From Caenorhabditis elegans (taxonomy: Eukaryota > Nematoda > Chromadorea > Rhabditida > Rhabditidae), in contig NC_003284.9 of NCBI RefSeq assembly GCF_000002985.6, positions 13,454,001 to 13,518,000 on the forward strand: 64,000 bases of DNA, in the 5' to 3' direction. Each line of letters opens with the position of its first letter. The stretch's first letter is position 1. The notes beneath the pieces are model-generated. The model did not search any database, was not told the DNA's origin, and saw nothing but the letters and a program-made list of their open reading frames with translations. A program made the position numbers and the translations under genes. Below, piece by piece: positions 21,101-31,035 of the stretch.

Positions 21101-21854
21101 TTTACGTAAAATTTAATATCAAACTATAATTTAACGGAGAGTAACCTGTGATGAATGTTCCGAAGCATGATCTTTCAGTTTGAAATGTTTCCAAGCTTGT
21201 TAGAGCGAATTTTGGTTTTCTTATGGCGCCACCTCACATTGTACATATAACTGCCGAGAAGTTATACGAAATTAATTTTTCTAAAATTTTAACTATGAAA
21301 AATGAAAAGTTAGAGTTTTAAAAAAATCAGAAAATTAAAAAAGAAATTGTCCGCCTAAAGTAAAAAATTTAGGAAGCTAAAAAACAAGCTATGGAATTTA
21401 TTGAAACTGTGTATAACGGAATGTACAACCCAATAGCAGGACTAGATGGAGGAGTATGGGAAAAGTACGACGCGAGGAGCACGAATGGGGCTCCAGGAGC
21501 TGGAGGAGAGTACGTGGTAAGTTCAATTTGTAAGGAAGTATAATACAAAATTCACATAATGAACATTATCAGGTTCAAGAAGGATTTGGTTGGACAAATG
21601 GAGCCGTTATGGACCTCATTTGGACACTTAGAGACTCTCACAAAAAACAGATTAGATCTGAAAATTTGAAGCTTGATCAAGGCCAACACTTTGCATTGGT
21701 GTTAACAGCTTTTATATTTTGTATTGCCATAGCTTTTATTGTGATTATCAAAGGAATTATCAAAGGAAACACTTTAAATCAACGGGATGATGAAGAAGCC
21801 GGTGCCCGTCTACTCGCGGAAGAAAACGACGAGGACGACCAAGAAGAGCTGTGA
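18155..21854 (+). CDS. tre-4: Trehalase with C-terminal membrane anchor
   Basis: Eleven exons join in frame: 18155-18247, 18299-18483, 18528-18671, 19550-19825, 19872-20040, 20330-20483, 20525-20633, 20689-20805, 20851-21085, 21373-21516 and 21573-21854 (635 residues). Trehalase (GH37) hydrolyses trehalose to two glucose molecules. Both signatures are present: PGGRFDVYFYWDTFW and QWDFPNVWAP. RRSQPPLFPHM, ESGWDFSSRW and the C-terminal GFGWTNGA motif also match. The N terminus MRWTPQLLISVLIGYVQA is a signal peptide. Near the C terminus is a membrane helix (FALVLTAFIFCIAIAFIVII) followed by an acidic cytosolic tail, so the enzyme should face outside or the lumen. Worms have five trehalases; I assign tre-4 from memory of its X location beside sad-1 and efn-3. 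Intron 3 holds an inverted-repeat element. Confidence 0.93.
18799..19513. mobile_element. Inverted-repeat element with internal 161-bp tandem repeats
   Basis: Lies in tre-4 intron 3. The left end CTCGGTAGGCGTATGTGCAC (18799) returns reverse-complemented at 19475-19513 (GTGCGCATACGCCTACCGAG). Sub-terminal CATTCCGCGCACTTTC motifs repeat. Inside are about two and a half copies of a ~161-bp unit beginning GCCATTTTCTGGTAATTTTG, at about 19017, 19178 and 19341. Non-coding, so probably a non-autonomous DNA element. Confidence 0.8.
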
Positions 21855-22100
21855 TATTATTTTTAAATTGCCGATTAATAGTATTTATTTGTATAAAACT
21901 GGTTTAATGAAATGTGAATAATTAAAAAAAATTCAAAAATGCCAATTGAAAATACCAGAAATTCATGGGTGCCTAGGAAAACGGGGAAAAAGGGAAAACC
22001 GGAAATCTAAGATAATTTTTCATAGATTGTAGATGATTTGTTGAAAAAAATAAACTAAAAAAATAGTAGGATCATTTTGGGATGTTCTTAAATGATGCCA

Positions 22101-23443
22101 CTAAAACAAAACACCGCTTAAGAACATTGTGCAGAAAAGTAGTGACGTTGTGGTCAAGAGCGTAAAGTTTTGGTGGCCTGAGGAAACTGAAAAATAATTT
22201 TATTTAAAAAAATACATAGTTTTCTAGACATAATGAAAAAATTGCGGAAAGTTAAACAAATTTCCTAAAAAAGTCTCACCGAGTTGTCCCACTTCATGAA
22301 TTTCGTATCCGATCCCATGAGCAAAGTTTTTTTCAGTGATTTCGGATTTTGAATGCGACTGCTTTTCATACCCAACTACCGAGATTGCCAGTTTCATATG
22401 ATGATACTTACACAGTCCCCCGACTGCTTGATTTATGCCTTCAATATCACCAGTAGAAGTCGCTGAAAAGTATTATATTGAAACACATAATAATTTGACA
22501 AAACTCCGTACAAATTATATAGTAGGTTTTTCCAACTTGGAAATCCATACCGTCAGGGATTGGGTTAGTTTGGCGGAAGATTAGTTTAACTTCTGTCTGA
22601 AAATATATTGTTGAGCACTTAGCTGAAAAAACGGAAAAAAACCCACCGTATAATTTTCGGTTGCACAAACTCCGAGCCAAACTGGCTCGTGAAGCCAACA
22701 CTGAGACCATTCCGTTTCTCCAACCTAAATATTAAAACTTATTGCTTTGATCTTGGAAAAGGGATTGGTTTTTAGTGGCAACCGTTTCAAGAAAAATTAG
22801 TTAAAAATTGGACCACTTTTTTGTAAAAGTTAATATCATTCTAATATTTTAATTCTAATAATTCTAATAGTTAATATTCTAATTCTGATAGTTAATATAA
22901 TTCGCATTTTTAAGCTTTTTTTAAATATGTATTTGTTTCAATGTACTTACCCAATACAATTTTGCATATTCGTATGTCATTCCGTATGCTTTTGGACAGA
23001 TAATTGTCAACTGGTCCCCTAAATCAACTTTAATAGGTGTGGTTTTGAACGCAACCGGGAACCTGAAAAAAACTTGCATTTGGGTGGATTCTACATGTAC
23101 CTTCTGCTAGTTTTTCCTGACAATAAGAGTATTTGAAAATGGACATACAATATGCGTTTTATGTGTTTTTTCTGTTCATTTTTTCACCATTTTGGCAGTC
23201 TATAAATTTGCTCTGAAAGTGGAGCTTCACTTCTAGAATGTATAACAATGCGCCAAAATTAGTTTGGCCTATTTGAACCCCAATTGGACTGATTAGAGTT
23301 TGACGACGCCAGTTAAGAAAAATATTATTTTTCGAGAAACATAACACTCACTGTTTGGAATTCCACATAACATCGTGGTAATTACGGCACGAGACTAAGG
23401 GCGCCACGAACAGCAACAGAAACAGGGCCCAGCTTGAGCTCAT
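22101..23443 (-). CDS. efn-3: Ephrin, GPI-anchored
   Basis: Six exons: 23352-23443, 22951-23062, 22647-22724, 22512-22596, 22280-22462 and 22101-22186 (211 residues). The signal peptide is MSSSWALFLLLFVAPLVSC. The ephrin receptor-binding fold follows: HDVMWNSKQFPV, VDLGDQLTIICP, LYWVGETEWSQC, VKLIFRQTNPIPDG, GKTYYIISTSTGDIEG and GGLC. The C terminus is hydrophobic (TTTSLLFCTMFLSGVLF) with no cytosolic tail, as for a GPI-linked ephrin. Worm ephrins are ligands of the VAB-1 Eph receptor in neuroblast movement and epidermal closure. The gene lies tail-to-tail with tre-4, about 250 bp apart. Identification as efn-3 rests on family plus its X position between tre-4 and sad-1. Confidence 0.93.
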
Positions 23444-24620
23444 TTTCTAAAAACTTCAATTGAAGAAAAGATTATCAAATAAACTGGAGTTCGGGAATCA
23501 TATTCTAGATGGTAGCATCTGTTTTACCCCTAATTTCTCAAAAAATCCAAGTCCTTAAAAATAAACGATAAAGTTACAAAGTCATCATAAAAAGTATGCC
23601 ACTAGAAAAAAAGAAAAGTGTGAATGGTATGCAAACATCCTCCTATCCGGAGGGTAACTCTTGAAACAGAACAAAAACAGAGATAGTGTATGGAAGAGAG
23701 AGAGATAGACGTGAGTGATGAGTAATAAGAATGGCGAGGGCGACTGGTGTGATAGGAAACCGTTGATTTGGCGAAAACGAGTTGAAGGAAAATGTTCTTT
23801 TATTTAAATGATGAGAAGAGGGATCGGTTTGAGAGAGAGAGAGAGAAGGAAAATTTTGATTACGAACTGATTCAAAAAGTGAGGATGAATGCTTGAGTTG
23901 GGTACGGTTTCTTGGTGGTGAACGGTGTCAAGGTTTGTAGAAAAATGGTACTTTGCCGGCTAAACTTACCGTTTTTGTTTTCTATTAGTGCAGCACGTCG
24001 ATTCTCAACGTTGCCTGTTCATATTTTATAAGTTTTCATAAAATTTCTAAATTAAAAAAAAAACAACTTTTTCCATTCTTTTCTCATCAGTTCTACCAGA
24101 ATATTGAACGATTTTCAAAATCAACCAAAGTATAATTTTTTCTAAATTTTTTGCTCTGGTGTGCTGCACTAATAGAGAAAATACAGAAGCTAATAGAGCA
24201 CTTTCAAATTTGAGTATGCTAGCTATTCCATTAGTATTGACATTACTCAGGCCCAAAAGTTGATCATTTACAATATTCAGTGTTCCATGCTATTATATAT
24301 GCATTATCTCCCCGTTTTTTATTGGGCAAATTTTGAGCAAGAATGGAAAAGTTACATGCCGGTTGCATGTCTGCTTAGAACATTTTTATGTCATTTATTT
24401 GAAATAGTTGTTTCAGTAAAATGTTCTCTTACACGAACACTTTTTAAAAGGAAAACTTCAAGAAAATTTTTTTTTTGAAAGTTCAATTTTTATTGATGAA
24501 TTGAAGCATGAAAAGTGGAAAACTTTAAGTAAAAATTGAATGTGAAAAAACTAAAAATTGTAAGTAGATAATAGTAAAAATATTTATTGATCCCGATTAA
24601 TGGCCATCTTTTACATATTA
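23444..24620. other. efn-3 upstream region
   Basis: About 1.2 kb containing the efn-3 promoter and the receptor gene's 3' UTR. A short GA-rich run (GAGAGAGAGAGAGA near 23830) is present. No coding exon seen. Confidence 0.5.
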
Positions 24621-27600
24621 TCAGGCCACCCGTCTAGCTGTTTCTGAATGGACAAAAGTCGCACTTGTCGTGCTGTTATGTTTTGAAAATATTGCTTTAA
24701 AAGTTCTTCGATACGGGAGCACATAGTAAATTGTAAGAAGTGGGTCAAAAATTGTATAGACAAATCCGTATGGGCTGACTGCAAATTCTACGAAAAGACT
24801 TGACGATTGGGTATACTGTGAATATATGTAATACGTGAATCCGGGACAGTAGCAGATTAAAGGAAGCAATGTTTGGAGAGTGAGTCCCTGCAAAAAGAAT
24901 GTGCGTAGGAGGATGAGCAAAGTGAAAAGAAAAGCACAAACCTGAATCATGCTCTTTGTCTGCACAATCTTTTCAGCGTGATAGGATCTCGACGAATGAA
25001 GGATTTTGATTATTTTTCTGCAAAGCAATGGCTATTCAATTGATGGAATGGAATAAAAGCGTACTTTCTAAAAACCAATGCAATAAATGGAGTACCGTAA
25101 AGTCCTATCATTAGCATTAGAGTCTGCGATGATGCGGCAACAGTTTTAACATCCGAAAATCCAAGAATGGCATAGTTTTCAAGACCATAGGTTGGGTGTA
25201 AAACTGTTAATTCGGCAACCAGCTTGTTAACATCATTTGGAGAAAGAACTTCGCATATCTGAAACTGTTTCGGTGAATTTAGTTTTTCTGTCCTTTTTTG
25301 AGATTGCGAGCAAAAGAAAGTGATATTTAGATTGGGTTTTAATTCTGTCATTTATGTCATTGGTGTGCGGCAAATTTGAAAGATTTGCCAAATTCCCCGA
25401 GCTTGGCGATATTCAAAAAAAACTGTATTTGCAGAAGTTGCCGACCACACCTTGATTTTCTCCAAAAAAATCTAAGAGAATAACATAAAATTCAGTTCAA
25501 TGGAATTTTTTGCAGACACGTATCTCGTTCAAAAAACCAAATGAGTGCTGAGAATTAAAGGTGGAGTTCGGAAAATAAGGATTATACTTTAAAATGCTCA
25601 AACTAGTCCCAAATGCCCAATTACCACAAAAGAAAAACGAAAAAAATTCATCAAGTTTGAAAAAAATGCGGCTGATTTTGATGAAATTTCAACTCTCGCT
25701 AATTCCTAATTTGAATTACCGCGCTTTTGTCCGCGCCGCACTCCGTAGATCTGCATCCACGATATTTTCTTCACTTCCGACGCGCAACGTGAATTCTAGT
25801 TTTTTCACATTTTTTTTTCATCATTTCCAATCGAAAAGACGTAGGGCGTCGGAAGTGAAGAAAACAGCGCGAATGCAGATCTACGGACAAAAGTAATTTA
25901 AAGCGGATTCAAATTAGGAACTAGCGAGAGTTGAAATTTCATTAAAATCATCCGCATTTTTTTCAAACTTGATGAATTTTTTTCGTTTTTCTTTTGTGGT
26001 AATTCGGCATTTGGGACAAGTGTAAGCATTTTAAAGTAAAATCCTCATTTTCCGAACTCCACCTTTAAGTAATCTTGGTGCTCTAACAAATATCAAAAAA
26101 TATCAAATTTTTCCGGGTTTTTCGAATTTACTCACTAAATATTACAAAAAGAACTTTCCGGAATTGGTCAAGCACGACAAACTTTGTGAATTGCCGCGAA
26201 GCCCTGATTTGTTTCATGTTGTGGTCAAAAGTTCTAACTTTCAAACTTCATCTTTTTCCACGTTTCGTTAAGTTATGACACAAAAATATCCAACTTACTA
26301 GAAAAACCAGTGGAACACAATAGCTAATAACCAGTTGCTTATAGTGACCACTTCTTGTGAAACTGTTATTTGTAAGCATTTCGTATCGATAATAAAATGC
26401 AATTATCAATGCCGTAGCGCACGCGATTAAAGAAGTTTGAAGAATATGGAATAGTACTTCACATACTATGTTCCCCAGATACTTGCATGGTCCATAGCAT
26501 AACATTGCTACTGTTCCAGAACTCGGCACAATTCTGCAAAAATGCTTTAATGTGACTCTTTTTAGTCTAAAAAAAGAGACTATTTGAAGCATGCACTGCA
26601 AATGAATCCAATTTTCACTTGGCTGGTTTTGCAGAAATGAATCATTGATGATCACTTTGAGTATATGAAAAAAAGTATGTTATTTTTGCTAGAGTATTCC
26701 AAAAGCACAAGTGAAAATGTAAGATCAAACTTGAGATCATGTGTGCATTACTATATAAAAAGAGTTTACGGATAGGAAAACGTTCATGTTAAAGAATTCC
26801 TTAAATAAACCTAAGTCACTTATGTACGTATCTTAAAAAATTAAACTTGGCATCCAAGAACAAAAATAATCTCATGAAAATAATTTGTTCAACACTTAAT
26901 CAAAATCTGTCAACAGTTCGCTAATGTGTTGTGAGATAGACCCATCTCCCAATTATCTGGTACTCTGAGACACTCGCGAATACTCCCATCGTGTTCGCCG
27001 TACCAGAAAACCTATAAACCGCTCCTTCCAGTCGCTCTATCTCCCCCTTTCTCTAATCTAACGCGCGCCCTCATTTGAATCTCCCGCCAAGCTCAATGGT
27101 CTCGCAGCGAGTGTGCGCCGCGGGTCTCACCGCGCGCCCTCCTTGCTCATCCTAATTCGCTGGCCTAAATTAGTTCTCTCCTCAACTCCCTGCACTCGTC
27201 TCGTCACCGCACCAGCGGAACGTCCTTCTTTTTATAATTTAATTCTTTTTATATTTATTTATTCCCTTAATAGTTTATCACCCGCTTTAGTGACTTGTTT
27301 AGCGCTCTTCCTATACGGAAGACGCTAACATCCGCTAATGACACGTTAAACTATTCCCTTATCGACAGTTCCCCTTCTTTCTATATTCTTTCGAGCTAAT
27401 AAAAGGGGTTTCATGGTAACTTCTCGTGTTATATCGTTCACACCGCTTATCTCTCGTTCTTGCATGGCACTCCGCAACCGCCAGTTCTCTCTTAGACTTC
27501 TTTCCGGCTTGACCCCAGTGGTGGATCCCCAATCCACTGTACTGGGCGGTCAACATAATGCATGTCATTCTTATAATGAACGTATTATATTATACCTGCA

Positions 27601-27804
27601 CTGTAGTACAAACGCGCTAAATGTAGATATAAACTGTAATCCCAGGATATTAAATAAATAAATTCGCATTTCATGAAGCGATCGATTTTGACATTTCAAC
27701 ATAAGATAAAGTAATAAAAGTTGCGAAGAAATTGCCAATAAGAAATACGCATTATAAAATATCGTCAAGATCAAGACCATATTAGTTTCCATGGCCGACA
27801 TCAT
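24621..27804 (-). CDS. Seven-transmembrane serpentine chemoreceptor, probably Srd class
   Basis: Exons 27596-27804, 26299-26533, 25065-25258, 24942-25017 and 24621-24887 give 326 residues, the usual length of a worm serpentine receptor. Hydrophobic helices are spread over all exons. LCYGPCKYLGNIVCEVLFH and FYYRYEML resemble the Srd-type GPCKYFG...CF and FYYRY motifs, and the last helix ends DPLLTIYYVLPYRR. Members are chemosensory GPCRs in ciliated neurons. Exons 2 and 3 (235 and 194 nt) match those of the next receptor exactly in length and phase, so the two arose by tandem duplication. Three ATGs (27804, 27801, 27789) could start it. Introns 1 and 3 contain a solo LTR and a palindromic element, yet the coding sequence is intact. 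Class assignment is from motif memory only. Confidence 0.85.
25557..26069. repeat. Palindromic element, TTAAAGGTGGAG...CTCCACCTTTAA
   Basis: Lies in receptor intron 3. Left arm (about 25557-25800) and right arm (about 25840-26069) are inverted copies over more than 200 bp (GGTGGAGTTCGGAAAAT at the left end and ATTTTCCGAACTCCACC at the right). TTAA borders suggest a TTAA target site. No coding capacity. Confidence 0.85.
26927..27555. mobile_element. Solo LTR of a retrotransposon, 629 bp, intact target duplication
   Basis: It starts TGTTGTGAGATAG and ends GGGCGGTCAACA, giving TG..CA ends with a short TGTTG/CAACA inverted repeat. The 5-bp sequence TAATG flanks both sides (26922-26926 and 27556-27560). 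Inside are a TATA-like CCTATAAACC near 27010 and an AATAAA near 27399, as expected of an LTR promoter and poly(A) site. No internal retroviral genes adjoin it, so LTR-LTR recombination removed them. It lies in intron 1 of the receptor gene, and its composition is less AT-rich than its surroundings. Confidence 0.85.
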
Positions 27805-28648
27805 GTTTGACTATGTTGCCTAGTTTGAGAACAAAATAATAGGATAATGGAAAGGGTGGCTCACAAGATGGGAGGAGTGGGAGTTGGTTGTAGTCTTCCG
27901 GTTGGTTGAATTTTGACGTAGTTATCAATAGGATCAAATAGAGGAGTTGTATAGCTCGAAAACTATAGAGTATGAATTTTGAACGGTAACAATATAATTC
28001 CTGAGAATTTAAATTCAGGAAATATTATTTTTCTGAATTATTTTCAACAGCCGACACATCGCAAAAAACGTGATTTTGTTCTCAAATTCTAGAATCCAAA
28101 CTTGTAAAAAATGTATTTCCTCAAGTCAAAAGAAAAAATTAAACTCATGGAAATTTTGGGAACTTTTTTCAGTACTTTTCTTTTTAGGTATATAAAAAAT
28201 CAATACGATATGTTTTACACAGTACATAATTTATCAAAAAAATTTCTTTATATAATTTCTTGTTCCAATTGATCTTGTGTAGCATACAAAAAATCTTGTA
28301 GTTTCTTGAACTTTCGAGTAGCAAAAACTTACTATACATACAATTATGATTGATATCACCTATAACAAAAAATGTTTTCGATTGAATAAGTTATTTTAAG
28401 CACTGGTAGTAACATGACATTTTGAAGTAGTGGGAATCAGATCGTGAATAACAAAGCTTTCAGTTTGGTCTCATAATTAGAAAAACATAAATAGTTTGAA
28501 TGAGTGCTCATTTTGAAAAACTGATCTAACGGATCGAATCACTAAACAAAGCTTAAGGTTAATATTCGTGCATTTCAAAATTTATTTGAATGATTATCTG
28601 ATTATTTAATCATTTCCTTCATTTAATGAAATCTCATTATTACAAAAA

Positions 28649-30770
28649 TTAAAATTTGGTAGATGCCGTATGTCCTCTTTGAAACTGCACAGTAGTCGGG
28701 AAAGTGGTAATTTCAGTGCCCTCTTCTGATATTGATGGAAAATATTTGAACACTTTCTTGCACAATGCTCTTCGGTATGGGAGCACAAAATAAAATGTCA
28801 GCAAAGGATTGATGAATGCCGTGAATGACCCGAATATGTTGAGAAGATATTCAAAATAGAGATTTGAGTGACCTTAAATTTTTTCAGTTTTAATTTGGAG
28901 AAGGGAAAAATGTAAAAATTCTGTTACCTGATAGTTGAGAGTACAAAAAGTAAGAGTATGGAGGGATATAAACGCAGAATGGTATAAGGGTTTGGATGAG
29001 CAGTCCCTGAAAATAAATAGATTTTAGCAGATGATAAAAAATTGGTACGTGTGCTACAAAACCCCCACGTTAGTAGTGCAGATCTTAGCCACGTGTCTAA
29101 TTTTTCCGTATTTTTATCGGCCCTCAACACTATTCCCAGGTTATCTCACCTTTTTTTGGAAAATTAAACATGTGCTCTGAACAGATGACAGAAACTAGCA
29201 AGAGTGTCAGAGCTCTGCAGAAATCAAAACTTCAGCAGTCGGTAACTGCAGAACTCTAACCTTATCGGCAAATTTTCTCTATTCCACACATCACTGGAGC
29301 TATGAAAAATCAAATATAAAAAAAAAATATCTTGGAAGTAAATATTGTCACTATTTGAATTACTTTTAGTTAATTGTTTAACTATCCGAATTCTTCAATC
29401 TATAAGCACTTCAAAACTCACATTTATTAATTGCTTACAATATGCAACCGGTATTCGTTGACCAGTGTTTGTTGAGAGTATTTTGTTTATTTTTCTGAAA
29501 CAAGAGCTTGTATTACAACCGGAAAGTCACATGTTTAACTTTGAAATAATATAAAGCAATACACACATGGGTTAAATAGAAGTTGGTCTGTTTGAGCAAC
29601 TCTAAACCTCAAACAGGCTTTAAGAAATCTAGAAAACTCAATTAGTTGAGAATTGATGAGTTATTTAGTTTGAAACAAAGTAGTTTTCAAAATAGCCTAT
29701 ATTTCAATTTGGTACTGTTTACAGTAATAATAGTTTTTGTCAGGGAATCACTTTACCTTCTGTAGTGAAACGCAATCAGCGGTGACATATACACCCCTAA
29801 CGAGATCAACGACTGTGCAATAATAGCTGCTGGGCTTTTTGAATCTGAGAAGCCTATCAGTGCATTATTCACATAATCATAGTCCGGATGCATTTCCCTG
29901 GTTTCGGCCTCAACGATTGCAAAATTGCTATCAGTCAAGAGTTGGAATAGCTGAAAACAAAATAATTGGTTGACAATGCAATAAAGTTGAAAACTCACCA
30001 ACATTACCGTAGGGAAAAACGAAAATATAATGAAGGTAGTCGCATGTTTGTGTTTTTTCTTGAAATTCACTTTGAGGAGTCGGTAGCGGTAATAAAATGA
30101 TAAAAGAATTGAAAAACTTGCGGCCACAACGGAACATTGTACTACAGCAAATGTTACAAAGCAAGTATTCTTCCCAAAGTATTTGCACGGTCCGTGGCAA
30201 AATACAGCTAATGTTGATTTGTTGGCTACCGGTCTGGAAATGACTGTTTTGAGCCGTTAATCAGTTAGTGCACTTAGCTTAAGTATTTTTACTTTTCGTT
30301 CAGTTTATAGACATCTTTTTTTTTAATTTTCCATAAGCCTTAGCTACAGGTGATCCGCGTTGGACCTCTCGCAGACGGGCCGCATTCAAACGCTTGTTGT
30401 TTGAAATACATGTGTTTGTCCCTGTGACAGATTAATCGCAAATCACCATCGATTAATTGCTTCTTCACTTTTTTCTGTACACATCACTTACTATTAGTTA
30501 GGCCGATTTTTACATATAAACGGAACTTTTTGAAAAACCATCTCAATCTCGATAAATAACTCACCTGCATTGCGCAAAATAGGTTGATAAGCTGACTATT
30601 ATCTCAAACAAAGCAGTGTTGAACAGATAATACTGCATATCTTTGAGCAATGACGATTTGGTTGTTTTCATGATGAATAACAATAAAATGTTGATTGAAA
30701 GGGCTAATGTGACGTTTAATGAATAGTAGACGGTGACAAACATTTCCAATTTCTTTTCAACTTCTGACAT
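28649..30770 (-). CDS. Seven-transmembrane serpentine chemoreceptor, probably Srd class
   Basis: Exons 30565-30770, 29999-30233, 29757-29950, 29422-29494, 28928-29006 and 28649-28872 give 336 residues. It carries FCHGPCKYFGKNTCFVTFA and FYYRYRLL in exon 2, the GFSDSKSPAAIIAQSL region in exon 3 (receptor 1 has GFSDVKTVAASSQTL), and NPLLTFYFVLPYRR in the last helix. Exon 1 encodes the first two helices (MSEVEKKLEMFVTVYYSLNV onward). The C-terminal exon of receptor 1 is here split by an extra intron (28873-28927), which shows intron gain or loss between these duplicates. Expected role is chemosensation at the cilia of sensory neurons. It lies upstream of receptor 1 in the same orientation, with 844 bp between them. 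Confidence 0.85.
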
Positions 30771-30862
30771 ACTGCAATTTAAACTTCCAGTAACTGGCGA
30801 GTAGTAATCGAAAAATCGAAAAAAAAGTGCTAATGTTTTTTCTTCGATTTAATAAATAACAG

Positions 30863-31035
30863 GAGATACGCAACGAAGTACGTTATACAATAACGAAACG
30901 TCTGAAAAGAGTGGGATGGAATTATAAACGAGGGATGCCCGGAGCATATGATGCTAATCTAACGTGGGAAAACGTTATTCAGATAGATTATTTCTTCCTA
31001 GGACGCCTCTGTTATTATTCAGTTGTTTTTGATGA
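30863..31035 (+). CDS. Orphan exon-like open frame
   Basis: A 173-nt plus-strand block starts after AATAAATAACAG and ends at GATGA|GTAAGT. It is open for 57 codons and reads like real protein (EIRNEVRYTITKRLKRVGWN; PGAYDANLTWENVIQIDYFF). No family recognised, and no partner exon or start codon found on either side. It could be an exon of an unannotated gene or a fragment carried here by duplication. Confidence 0.35.

Noticed and set aside
22361-22411. A 51-nt intron in ephrin exon 5 starting GTAAGT
   Set aside because: Splicing it puts the next part out of frame with a stop. Reading through gives GGLCKYHHMKLAISVVGYEK, the expected ephrin continuation.
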